DNA of 64,000 bases from Crocinitomicaceae bacterium (GTDB lineage: Bacteria > Bacteroidota > Bacteroidia > Flavobacteriales_G > Salibacteraceae): assembly GCA_002713215.1 (NCBI GenBank), contig PAVO01000004.1, forward strand, positions 62,001 to 126,000. Direction: 5' to 3'. The notes under the pieces are model-generated. The model searched no databases, was not told where the DNA came from, and saw only the letters and a program-made list of their open reading frames with translations. The position numbers were made by a program, and so were the translations under genes. This document shows, one piece after another, positions 8,171 to 16,501 of the stretch (within the stretch, counting starts at the first letter, position 1; every line of letters starts with the position of its first letter).

Positions 8171-10495
8171 ATGGATTTATCAAAGTTATCCAAAGTTAGA
8201 TGTAGAGCAGAGCCACTGGATTTGTTCTTTCAAGAATACGTGCGACTATGCAAACCAAAAAATAAGCAAAAGGCCAATTTTGGACGATTGCTTGGGTACA
8301 AAAATTACACAGAAATGAGACAAGATGTTGGTTCTTGGAATGAGTCCTGTGTATCGAAGGTTGAGGGGAGGGTTAAAGCACTTAACGATGACGGATTAAT
8401 GGCATCTTTCATTTACACAAAGTTCTACACGATGAAAGAGCCTAGTTTTGGCGATTGCGTGGATACATTAATGTCGGTCGGGCTCATTAACCAGAGAGAC
8501 TATCAGGAATTTATTACCCAAGGACCTAACGCCAAGCTGCCCATTTCATTTTTAAATGCAATCGAATCAGAGCTTTCTGGACAGGTGGTAACTAATTTAA
8601 AACTAAATTCTAATGATGCAGAGTATTTTGTTTCGTGTCACTGGAATATGCTGGGAGACCACGACAAGGTCGCAATCGTCCCGCTTCTAGGTAACCTAAA
8701 TTCAATGTCGCTTAATCACATTTCGAAAGTTCATTCTGAAATGGTGAGTTTTTATAATAAAGCTTTATTTTTTCAGCATGGTGGCGGCTGGCGAAGTGAA
8801 GAGGATCCCGTTGAAGATAATTTAAAATTAACGTCGAGAATACTTTGTGAACAACAACGGCTAACGCCTGAGATGATTTTTGAATCTGTGAAAGGTCGTC
8901 TTTCCGAAAAGCACGATGAAATAAAAGATGATTCTGATTTGTTCATTTTATTTGCGCGCAACTTCGGATTAGTGGAACAACAAGATTTAGCAGCGATTGA
9001 TTTTTTTGAGAGAGAGTGTCAAGAAACATCGATTAGCGCAAAAAAAAGGCGCAGGCAATCAATGTATGCAGGTTTGCTTGGTGAAGTGGATGAAACGCAA
9101 GATTCACGATCACTTGATCATATCCTAAGAAACAAGTCGCCGCTCACCTCACCGGTATTAGCGACATATCTACTACACCACCTTGGCGAACCTGAGTTCA
9201 GTCTTGAGAGGCTCTATTCATTTTTGTATGTGATACAGAAAGAGCCTACGTTAGCTCCACTTTGCAAGCTTTTAGAACCCATTGAGGATATTAGGGTTTC
9301 ATTAAGGTTTAATGATGGCGATTTGAAAAACCCATTGATTGCAGCATTTTTAATGGCTTCGCGAGCCCAAAATATCTCATCAAACAATGGTATCAAAGAC
9401 TATGTAGAGCTATTAAATCACTTTGTGGCGTGTCGAATTTATCCGATTGTGCTTGCAGAGGCTTCAAGATTTATTGAAATTGGTGCGCTTTTTGTCGGGG
9501 GCAATGTATTTAGCTCACCGTTTTCAATAGCGTACCACTATATTTCAAATGAAGAGTTATCTGGTTTTCCTCAATCAACAATAGATGCGATTGCGATATT
9601 TGCGGCAAAGGAACGCTTTCCTCTTGAGAAAATTGAATCGCTAGTCAGTGAGTCTTCTAGGGAGTTGTTTGATGCGTTGAAAGACTCGTCGAATGTAAAG
9701 TTAATTGAGAAGCGAAGTGAAAGTAGTGATACATACCAAACATTCATGAATGATAAAAGGAGGCATCGTATTCAACGGTACGGCCACGAAGATTATTCTG
9801 CGAATGGTGGGTGTATGGAAATGTTTTGGGCGCTGTGTGCATCAGGAGCTAATTTTAGCTATTTAGAAAAAGAGATTGAATTTTTACCTCAATTTTCGAA
9901 TAGGATTATAGAGCGAGGGCGAGGGCGTAATTCATCTCTTCACATATCAACTGATGGAATACCTAAAAAATACGCAAAGATATTGGATAACCTTAAGGCA
10001 AAAGGTGTTGATACTCAGCGTTTTATAGACGATGAGCTAATCATGTTGGATCTTATGTTTAGAGGAAATGTTTCGTCGAAGAAAGCAATAATCAAAATTG
10101 AGCTTGATCATAGTGTAGGTATCGTTGTCGACAAGGAACTTCACTGCTTTTTGAGTTTCCCTTTTTCGGATATGATGCAAGCAATCATAGATTTTGGTAT
10201 AGAAACAATTTCAATACACGAATCTTATTCCTTAAATTATGATTATCAGCAGGGTGAATATGATAATTGGCGGCATGTAGTAAAAGGGCTTGTAGAGCGA
10301 CAAATTCGTATTGATGGCGTTGATAAGGCGACCGTGGAAACGATTTTGCAGCTTGATGAGGTTATGAGTAGAGCTAAGCTCGATCGTTTTAACGGGTATA
10401 ACCCTGTTAGCTCGGTTGCTAAGGAATTGTCCCCTCAGTTTTATTTTATGAATAAATTGATGAATGCTGAAGGTATTGATTATACGCAATCCTAA
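8171..10495 (+). CDS. Large orphan protein of unknown function
   Basis: A 774-aa protein with AAGGTATCC before the ATG. It is soluble and largely helical. The N-terminus has a short 'FGRLLGYKNYTEM' motif of the kind seen in proteins with glyoxalase-related N-terminal modules; no catalytic motif was seen. Base use looks more A/T-rich than the flanking genes, and the common palindromic promoter is absent, which suggests a later insertion, possibly an anti-phage or anti-plasmid cargo gene. That role is a guess from size and context. It ends at a strong terminator. Confidence 0.75.
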   Translation: MDLSKLSKVRCRAEPLDLFFQEYVRLCKPKNKQKANFGRLLGYKNYTEMRQDVGSWNESCVSKVEGRVKALNDDGLMASFIYTKFYTMKEPSFGDCVDTLMSVGLINQRDYQEFITQGPNAKLPISFLNAIESELSGQVVTNLKLNSNDAEYFVSCHWNMLGDHDKVAIVPLLGNLNSMSLNHISKVHSEMVSFYNKALFFQHGGGWRSEEDPVEDNLKLTSRILCEQQRLTPEMIFESVKGRLSEKHDEIKDDSDLFILFARNFGLVEQQDLAAIDFFERECQETSISAKKRRRQSMYAGLLGEVDETQDSRSLDHILRNKSPLTSPVLATYLLHHLGEPEFSLERLYSFLYVIQKEPTLAPLCKLLEPIEDIRVSLRFNDGDLKNPLIAAFLMASRAQNISSNNGIKDYVELLNHFVACRIYPIVLAEASRFIEIGALFVGGNVFSSPFSIAYHYISNEELSGFPQSTIDAIAIFAAKERFPLEKIESLVSESSRELFDALKDSSNVKLIEKRSESSDTYQTFMNDKRRHRIQRYGHEDYSANGGCMEMFWALCASGANFSYLEKEIEFLPQFSNRIIERGRGRNSSLHISTDGIPKKYAKILDNLKAKGVDTQRFIDDELIMLDLMFRGNVSSKKAIIKIELDHSVGIVVDKELHCFLSFPFSDMMQAIIDFGIETISIHESYSLNYDYQQGEYDNWRHVVKGLVERQIRIDGVDKATVETILQLDEVMSRAKLDRFNGYNPVSSVAKELSPQFYFMNKLMNAEGIDYTQS

Positions 10496-10516
10496 AGGGA
10501 TTAGGGCAAAAATAAG

Positions 10517-10540
10517 AAAGCCGAATTAACGTTCGGCTTT
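10517..10540 (+). terminator. Terminator of the 8171 gene
   Basis: Perfect AAAGCCGAA/TTCGGCTTT stem with a 6-nt loop, then TATTTTAATT. Confidence 0.85.
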
Positions 10541-10672
10541 TATTTTAATTTATCAGCGCTTTGGATGGCAATAAACTTGTCGGCTTTATTACAATTGACA
10601 TATGTGCCCGTTGGTATCTTGGATTGCCATATAATGCCTCAAACATTATTTGCAGAGTTGATTTTAAATCCG

Positions 10673-11695
10673 CTAGCGTCTTCTCGGTGAGATGCTAGTC
10701 ACGTTCTCAGAGTTTTGAATGGAGATCAATTCGTCGGCCCGCTCATCATTGCCATATATCTGTTGGTATTCTGGATCGTTATCTAATACTTCACGCATAT
10801 AGGCGTCCATTTCCGGATCTGGTGGAAACATCTCTTTCATCGACTCGGCGGCGGCTTGCATTCTCATCCTGATTTCGTTCATTTCAGGGTTATGCTCACG
10901 ATATGCAGCGTGATTCACAGTGATCTCATCCATTAAGACGTCGGTGACCTTGCTCATCAGGCCCGGGTCGACAGACTCTTTCATATTGATAGCGAAATGG
11001 GTGCCCACATCGTCACTCATGGTCAGGTTGATATAGCCGCTGTTGATATCTGTACTGATATTGAATAGCTCATACTGGGCCCGCGTTAGAAGTTCAGATA
11101 CTGCTTGCTCAACATTTATTTCATCAAAACCTACACGGCCAAGATCGTCAATCTTAGGTTGGGATACGGACTCAACAAACTTAAGCGCCATTGCCAGTGC
11201 ATCTGTTTTTAATGGTGCCGGCAAGAACTCTTTAGGAGCATACTTATTCTCGCGCACGTTACCTGGAAGCATACGTCGCCCATTTTCCTGAACAATGACA
11301 CCATTGGTTCGACGTTCACCTTCAAGCATCTTCAACGCTTCCATCCCTTGTTCTGGGGTAAACGCGTCATTCATCATGAGGGTGTAGTTATACTCACCAT
11401 CGAATGACATAAGGAACGTGTTCGTTTCGTCATTGTATTTGAACTTGTAAAGCTGCTGGCTGGCAGCATGTAAGAGTTGTTCATTACTAACGAGTTCTGG
11501 AGAGCCGTACTGAGAAAAATAAACATCACCTGATAGGGCCAATACGCGGCTTAGCTGAAGTGTTTGCAAAGGGATAAGGTCTGCATTCATTGCGTTATTT
11601 AGGGCTTCGTTGGCCCCTTGTTCCGCCGCTAGCGCAATATCTTCTTTGCGTTTTTTGTCGATAGCGCCAGTGATCGACGTAATGTTATCAGCCAT
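10673..11695 (-). CDS. Hypothetical protein with basic C-terminal tail
   Basis: A 340-aa acidic soluble protein (MADNITSITGAIDKKRKED...), no recognised domain. It ends in a short basic tail, SPRRR. The 259-aa product of 18567-19346 ends comparably in SPRLRR, which may be a shared terminal signal. It follows nadV on the same strand after an 87-bp gap holding a hairpin. Confidence 0.7.
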   Translation of the reverse strand: MADNITSITGAIDKKRKEDIALAAEQGANEALNNAMNADLIPLQTLQLSRVLALSGDVYFSQYGSPELVSNEQLLHAASQQLYKFKYNDETNTFLMSFDGEYNYTLMMNDAFTPEQGMEALKMLEGERRTNGVIVQENGRRMLPGNVRENKYAPKEFLPAPLKTDALAMALKFVESVSQPKIDDLGRVGFDEINVEQAVSELLTRAQYELFNISTDINSGYINLTMSDDVGTHFAINMKESVDPGLMSKVTDVLMDEITVNHAAYREHNPEMNEIRMRMQAAAESMKEMFPPDPEMDAYMREVLDNDPEYQQIYGNDERADELISIQNSENVTSISPRRR

Positions 11696-11751
11696 GATGG
11701 TATTCTCACTTCCGTTGTGTATTAGCTGATTGTATCACAGGGGAGAGAAGT

Positions 11752-11772
11752 AGGGCCGAGAGTCCCGGCCCT
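11752..11772 (-). terminator. Hairpin downstream of nadV
   Basis: AGGGCCG ... CGGCCCT stem with a 7-nt loop, 11 nt after the nadV stop. It lacks a T-run, so it may only attenuate or stabilise the mRNA end. Confidence 0.5.
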
Positions 11773-11782
11773 GGTTGGTAGG

Positions 11783-13399
11783 TTAGATGATGCCGATTTC
11801 TTTAGCGAAACGGCCACGGATTTCAGCGAGAGTAGTTGTTTTTACAAGTTTGCCATCCTCAAAGATAACTTTTAGCTCGCCGCCCATTTCTTCTTGCTCA
11901 GTGACGTCATGTAAGCACACTAATTCACCGTTCTCGTCACGCTCGATACGAAGCAGACCCTTAGCTGAGTTTTTCTTTTTATCAGTCTTAGGAGCTTTGT
12001 GGATTGATAGGCGCTCTCCACGTTTAATGACGCTTGTAGCTTTAACAGCAGAGCCGTGAGTGTCACGAGTTACATACTGGTAAGAGTAAGAACCGATACC
12101 TAAAACCACTTTAGAAGCGAAACCTTTGTCCATTAGGCGCTGAAGGATTATGCGTTGGCGTTGCAAAGTGATTGCGTCACCATAGATTGCACCGATGTGC
12201 TCATCCAACAGTTTGTAGCCTTGTTCAGTGATTGTGCCACCAAAGATATCCCAAAGGCACTCGATCAAACCTTTGATCTGGCATTCAAGTAGCTGGCATG
12301 GGTCGTCGAAATCATTGCCGCCGACTGGCTCCAGTGCATAAGTATTGCCACCAAAGATATAAGCTTCATAGCCAGCAGCTTGTGCTTTGCTGAATGCTTC
12401 TTCACGTGTTGCAGAGTTGCCTTCAGGCATAACGCGGTAACCGGTTAGGATGTGAACCGGGTCGCCACTGTCTGGGCGAATAACCACTGCGCCGTCACGA
12501 TTTAAGATCTCTTCTTTTAGTTCTGGTAAATATTGCGTTACCAGTGTCCAGAAGTCCCATGTATCGCTTACAACACTCAAGATGCCTTTAGGTGATTGGT
12601 GAGTCATCAGGTACTTGAAGAACTCTATTTCGCCTTCAAGGATCCAAGAACAGGTGACAGAGTGCTCAGTTGCGTCGACAGAAGCGCCAACCAGTTCCTT
12701 GTCTACATCGGCGCCGTAATACTTTTCAGCGAACAATACTGCTGGGATAGTGTCCGTGCCCACAAGACCTGAAGCTAGATGTCCGAAGCCGCTCATTGCA
12801 GCTGCTTGTTTGCCAAACATGCCACGGAAAGAAAAGTCATGGCCCTGGAAAGGGACGAAGTCTGTCGGTAAACCTGTCTTAACGGCAAACTCGTGAAATA
12901 CGCGCAGGTATTCGATTGCTGTTGTTGCACTGGTTTGGATTGGCCAGTTCTCAGTGCTCATCACAGTTTCAATGGCGTTAGGTAACCAATGGAAGCCTTC
13001 GCGAGTATTAACTACGGTGATAGGCGGTACTTGGTAAGGCACCATGCTGCCTTCTTCCAGTGCCTTGATGCGAATTGGTAGGTAGCCCAAATCGTGAAGG
13101 TCTTCTAAATACGTGACGTTCACTTCGTAGCCCAGTATCGCGCTAAGAATACGTTTGTGGTTCTTCACTGCGATTGATTTAGGTAGGTTGAAGAAGCCGT
13201 CATTCCACTCTTCGATTAGGTGGCTGACGATGAAGTATTGCAGGCCCACGAACGCTACTTTGTCGCTACCTGGCACATTGCTAAGCTTGCCAGAGCGGCT
13301 GGTGTAATTCGCATAAACCTCTGAAACATCAGGGTGGAAAGCACGTCCATGAAATTCTTTGTAAACGTCTTTCTGCATAGTTGGGGCAATAATGGTCAT
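11783..13399 (-). CDS. nadV: Nicotinamide phosphoribosyltransferase
   Basis: Makes nicotinamide mononucleotide from nicotinamide and PRPP, the first step of NAD salvage. The 538-aa length fits bacterial and phage NadV/NAMPT. Visible motifs are GHDFSFRGMFG, DATEHS (with the active-site His), and VIRPDSGDP for phosphate binding. A strong AAGGAG precedes the ATG. It lies 46 nt downstream of prs, so the PRPP maker and user are co-transcribed, as in phage KVP40-type NAD modules. No NMN adenylyltransferase is visible here. Probable control is by the adjacent NrtR-type regulator. Confidence 0.93.
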   Translation of the reverse strand: MTIIAPTMQKDVYKEFHGRAFHPDVSEVYANYTSRSGKLSNVPGSDKVAFVGLQYFIVSHLIEEWNDGFFNLPKSIAVKNHKRILSAILGYEVNVTYLEDLHDLGYLPIRIKALEEGSMVPYQVPPITVVNTREGFHWLPNAIETVMSTENWPIQTSATTAIEYLRVFHEFAVKTGLPTDFVPFQGHDFSFRGMFGKQAAAMSGFGHLASGLVGTDTIPAVLFAEKYYGADVDKELVGASVDATEHSVTCSWILEGEIEFFKYLMTHQSPKGILSVVSDTWDFWTLVTQYLPELKEEILNRDGAVVIRPDSGDPVHILTGYRVMPEGNSATREEAFSKAQAAGYEAYIFGGNTYALEPVGGNDFDDPCQLLECQIKGLIECLWDIFGGTITEQGYKLLDEHIGAIYGDAITLQRQRIILQRLMDKGFASKVVLGIGSYSYQYVTRDTHGSAVKATSVIKRGERLSIHKAPKTDKKKNSAKGLLRIERDENGELVCLHDVTEQEEMGGELKVIFEDGKLVKTTTLAEIRGRFAKEIGII

Positions 13400-13445
13400 A
13401 TGACTCTCCTTGAATCAGTTGTTCTGTGTTGGGTTTGGTGTTTGG

Positions 13446-14303
13446 TTAAAGTAAGTTCAGGGGTTGCACGTGAAGCTCGACGCCATCGACGTTGCTGCAC
13501 TTGTGCGGGAAGCTGTCAGTTGTGTAGATGTTGCTGACGCGACCTTGGAAGGCTTCTAGTCCGCGAGAGAAGATGCCGTGTGTAACGAACAGATTTACTT
13601 CTGCTGCGCCACGTTTAAGAAGCTCATCTGCTAGCTGGATGAAAGTGCGGCCGCCATCGCAGATGTCGTCGACTAACATGCAGCGCTTGCCTGTTACGTC
13701 GCCAAGAACCACGGTTTCTGTGATGTCGCCAGTTTGTACGTCGCGAGTCTTAAGCGCTTGAATGACAGGGGTTCCACGCTCACAAGCTTTAGCTACTGCC
13801 ACTGCTTTTTTGCTAGCGCCTGCATCTGGCGCGACGATCACAGTGTCTCTGTGACACAGTTTACGTGAAAATTTTTTGTTGATGCGAGCGATGTCAGCCT
13901 GAGATTTGATAGTCAGGTTATTGATCATTGCACCGGTAACATCGCTGTGTGGATCGCAAATGGTAACGCGGTTGCATTGTAGTGCATTGATCATTTGAGC
14001 GATAACAGCAACAGATAGAGACTGGCCATCTTTGCATACACGATCTTGTCGAGCGTATGGGAAGTAGGGGATGACTAACTCAATGTTTGGGTTATGAAAT
14101 GTGGCGCGGCGAATAGCGTCAATACCTAGCATTAGGGCCATGATAGCGTCACTTGAATCTAAGTGAGCAACCACCTGGATAAGATGAGCGCCACGTAGAG
14201 AAGCAACAGGCCATGTGACTTGAACTTCGCCACCAGCAAAAGTGAATTGTTCTGGTTCAATGCGAACCTTTTGGTTGTGTAACGTATGACAAATAGCGTA
14301 CAT
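13446..14303 (-). CDS. prs: Ribose-phosphate pyrophosphokinase
   Basis: Makes PRPP from ribose 5-phosphate and ATP. At 285 aa it is shorter than cellular Prs (about 315 aa), as in phage NAD modules. Visible motifs are YFPYARQDR (ATP loop), DPHSD (metal and phosphate binding) and MLVDDICDGGRTF (PRPP-binding loop). First gene of the prs-nadV operon. A GTGTC-N5-GACAC palindrome lies 36 nt before its start. Confidence 0.92.
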   Translation of the reverse strand: MYAICHTLHNQKVRIEPEQFTFAGGEVQVTWPVASLRGAHLIQVVAHLDSSDAIMALMLGIDAIRRATFHNPNIELVIPYFPYARQDRVCKDGQSLSVAVIAQMINALQCNRVTICDPHSDVTGAMINNLTIKSQADIARINKKFSRKLCHRDTVIVAPDAGASKKAVAVAKACERGTPVIQALKTRDVQTGDITETVVLGDVTGKRCMLVDDICDGGRTFIQLADELLKRGAAEVNLFVTHGIFSRGLEAFQGRVSNIYTTDSFPHKCSNVDGVELHVQPLNLL

Positions 14304-14338
14304 CGTTTTATCTCCTTTCAGCTTCCTGCTGATTAACT

Positions 14339-14353
14339 GTGTCCCTGTGACAC
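14339..14353 (-). promoter_or_regulatory. Putative NrtR operator of prs-nadV
   Basis: GTGTCCCTGTGACAC is an inverted repeat with a 5-nt centre, just downstream of an A/T-rich -10 candidate. The same arms with the same spacing occur before nrtR (14502-14516). Confidence 0.7.
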
Positions 14354-14501
14354 TATTAATTTAAGATCCGAATTGAGATTTGATCAAGCACTTTTTTGCG
14401 TCGGATCCTTTGATTTTGGCTAACGCAATGAAAAATAATGAAATAAAAATTGATAAAAATTTATAAAAAACTTCACTTTTGTTGTGGAATGTGTTTTAAT
14501 A

Positions 14502-14516
14502 GTGTCATTAAGACAT
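14502..14516 (+). promoter_or_regulatory. Putative NrtR autoregulatory operator
   Basis: GTGTCATTAAGACAT matches GTGTC-N5-GACAY and overlaps the likely -10/start region of nrtR. It lies 4 nt before the start codon, so bound repressor would block both transcription and the start site. A weak copy of the common palindrome (right half only) is at 14469-14486. Confidence 0.65.
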
Positions 14517-14520
14517 AGAA

Positions 14521-15207
14521 ATGAGTTTAAAAATGAACCAGTCACTATCAGTAACCGTTGATAATGTATTATTCACCATTCGTGATGACAGCTTGCATGT
14601 ACTTCTAGTTAAACGTGCAAAAGAGCCATTTGCAGGCCAGTGGGCGTTGCCGGGTGGTATTTTGGATACTGACAAAGATGCTGATGGCGAACGCGCTGCT
14701 TCGCGCATCTTGGAAGAAAAGACTGGTCTGCGTATTAACTATTTAGAGCAATTACGTACATACGCAGGTGATTTTGACCCTCGTGGTTACACCGTTTCTA
14801 TCGCTCACTTTGCATTAACCAGCGATTTCGCGTTATCACCAAAGGTTGCTTCAGTAGAGGAAGCTCAGTGGGTGCCTGTGAAGTTGTTGAGCGACTTGAA
14901 ATTGGCATTCATTCACCGTGACATCATCGAAGATGCATTGAATCGGCTGCGTGAAAAGGCAAAGTATTCTCTTATCCCTCTGTATTGCCTACCTAAGCAA
15001 TTCACCATTGTTGGTTTTACCAAAGTAATGTCTGTGATTCTAGGCAAAACAATTCAAAGAAAAACTGTGCAGCGCCGTTTAGAGCAAGTTGAAGCAATCG
15101 TACCTGTTAAGGGTGAGGTTGCGACGGGTACTCGTGGTCCTCAATCACAACTTTACACCCTGACCAAACCGATCAATGAAATCAACTTTGAGCGAAACCT
15201 AAACTAA
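14521..15207 (+). CDS. nrtR: NrtR-type Nudix/winged-helix transcriptional regulator
   Basis: A 228-aa protein with a Nudix-like N-terminal domain (about residues 8-135) and a C-terminal winged helix ending TRGPQSQLYTL, the NrtR architecture. The Nudix box is degenerate: the RE of RExxEExG reads RI in ERAASRILEEKTGL, so catalysis is probably lost while ligand (ADP-ribose) sensing may remain. It is divergent from prs-nadV, and both promoters carry a GTGTC-N5-GACAY palindrome. NrtR is known as an NAD-metabolism repressor. The first ATG is used; a second is at 14533. Confidence 0.88.
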   Translation: MSLKMNQSLSVTVDNVLFTIRDDSLHVLLVKRAKEPFAGQWALPGGILDTDKDADGERAASRILEEKTGLRINYLEQLRTYAGDFDPRGYTVSIAHFALTSDFALSPKVASVEEAQWVPVKLLSDLKLAFIHRDIIEDALNRLREKAKYSLIPLYCLPKQFTIVGFTKVMSVILGKTIQRKTVQRRLEQVEAIVPVKGEVATGTRGPQSQLYTLTKPINEINFERNLN

Positions 15208-15232
15208 TTGGCGAAGCGCTAAGGAATTAATT

Positions 15233-15709
15233 ATGGATGTTAAGGTTATTCTGGTTGATTTAGATAACACAACCTTGGACTTCAATGGTGAAAAGGCCAA
15301 GCGCCATCACCCAGAACACTGTCCTTTCCCACAGGGCGAGCCGGGGTTTTATCGAGAGCTTCCTGCGTTACCTGGTGCTGTCGAAGCGATTGCATTGCTC
15401 GACGCGGATCCACGCTATGAGGTGCATTTTTGCACTGCGCCATCGGTAGATATTCGAAATGTGCGCTGCTGGTCTGAAAAGATGGAAAGCATTGTGGCAA
15501 CGTTCGGAGAGAAATTTTACTACAGAACCACCATCACCTTTGATAAGAGTCGAGTTATTGGCGACTATTTGGTCGATGATTTACCGGTAGGCCGAGGCCA
15601 AGAAAAATTTGGTGGTGAACTATTAGTGTTTGGCTCTGAGACATTTAAAGATTGGCAAGCAGTGCTGGATCATTTTGGTATCGATGCGGATCTAGGGTTA
15701 GCTGCATGA
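15233..15709 (+). CDS. 5'(3')-deoxyribonucleotidase-like HAD protein
   Basis: A 158-aa protein with HAD motif I at the N-terminus (VDLDNTTLDF, DxDxT), a C-terminal LVDDLP acidic motif and a central CTAPS, the pattern of NT5C deoxyribonucleotidases. It would dephosphorylate dNMPs or NMPs and so adjust nucleotide pools; the exact substrate is unknown. It is 26 nt downstream of nrtR and overlaps the next gene by 4 nt (ATGA), so it may belong to the NrtR-controlled unit. Confidence 0.8.
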   Translation: MDVKVILVDLDNTTLDFNGEKAKRHHPEHCPFPQGEPGFYRELPALPGAVEAIALLDADPRYEVHFCTAPSVDIRNVRCWSEKMESIVATFGEKFYYRTTITFDKSRVIGDYLVDDLPVGRGQEKFGGELLVFGSETFKDWQAVLDHFGIDADLGLAA

Positions 15710-16020
15710 TAGAGGTAGAGCAGATCACGGCAGCACTCATCAAAGTGACATCGAAGATCCCAGTCGGCCCCTTTAACTTAATTATGTGGATGGGTTATCC
15801 GGACGCGGTTTCTTGGGACGGCCAGAAAGTCAATGAAAGCCTGATCTCGATATTTACCGCAAAAGAATATCAGTATGCGAACTCACCGGTGGTGTATGCC
15901 AGAGGTATCGCAAACAAAATTAAGGGCGACTGTGAAAACGCATCTTGTTTTTGCACGGGCGCTTGCATGATTGAACCGCCAGAAGAACTGGCGAAAGATG
16001 AAAACTATTTTAACAAGTAA
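15706..16020 (+). CDS. Hypothetical protein
   Basis: A 104-aa protein starting at the ATG that overlaps the HAD gene stop. It has a Cys cluster (DCENASCFCTGACMIEPP) near the C-terminus that could bind metal. No family recognised. Translationally coupled to the deoxynucleotidase gene. Confidence 0.65.
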   Translation: MIEVEQITAALIKVTSKIPVGPFNLIMWMGYPDAVSWDGQKVNESLISIFTAKEYQYANSPVVYARGIANKIKGDCENASCFCTGACMIEPPEELAKDENYFNK

Positions 16021-16030
16021 GGATGCCGTT

Positions 16031-16225
16031 ATGACTGCACAACAATTTAACGATAAATACCCAGTTGGAGCCCCGTTCACCTATTTCTCAATTAAGGGTA
16101 TGCCAAGTACCGCCAAGGATGTTGAGACAACTTCAGAAGCTTGGGAGCTCGGCAGTGGCGATGCTGTCGTGAAAGTGACAGGTGTATCTGGCGGCGTAAG
16201 TGTAGAGCACTTGGAAGCGAAATAG
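16031..16225 (+). CDS. Small mobile-element protein
   Basis: A 64-aa protein from the ATG at 16031. The pattern FNDKYPVGAPFTYF ... SEAWELGSGDAVVKVTG ... VSVEHLE resembles a small beta-rich protein found in many phages and plasmids (from memory, not searched). Function unknown. Confidence 0.65.
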   Translation: MTAQQFNDKYPVGAPFTYFSIKGMPSTAKDVETTSEAWELGSGDAVVKVTGVSGGVSVEHLEAK

Positions 16226-16294
16226 ATCATTTTCGCTGCTTGGAATCGCAACTCGATCTGCGTGATATCATCTTCTTAGTAACGGGAGAATATT

Positions 16295-16489
16295 ATGGAC
16301 AATTACGCAGTTATTCCTTGGTTGGGCGCATTCTGGTGTAGTCAGAAGGACAAAAGCGGGATCCGAATTCAGTGGCATTTGCGGCTTAAAACTGTGACAG
16401 ATAATCATCAGCGTCGTTCTTGGCGCATGGGAGAAGATTACCGTCTTGCTGAGCTTGAGTTGTCCATTACGACCCAATTAGAATTTTAA
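16295..16489 (+). CDS. Small hypothetical protein
   Basis: A 64-aa protein with GGGAG 8 nt upstream of the ATG. It is Trp-rich and basic in the middle (IRIQWHLRLKTVTDNHQRRSW). It lies 12 nt before the ADP-ribosyltransferase gene on the same transcript. No family recognised. Confidence 0.6.
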   Translation: MDNYAVIPWLGAFWCSQKDKSGIRIQWHLRLKTVTDNHQRRSWRMGEDYRLAELELSITTQLEF

Positions 16490-16501
16490 TTAGGTGGCAA
16501 C

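Noticed and set aside
10560-10672. A 33-aa minus-strand frame (MFEALYGNPRYQRA...)
   Set aside because: No ribosome-binding site and no plausible motif; probably chance.
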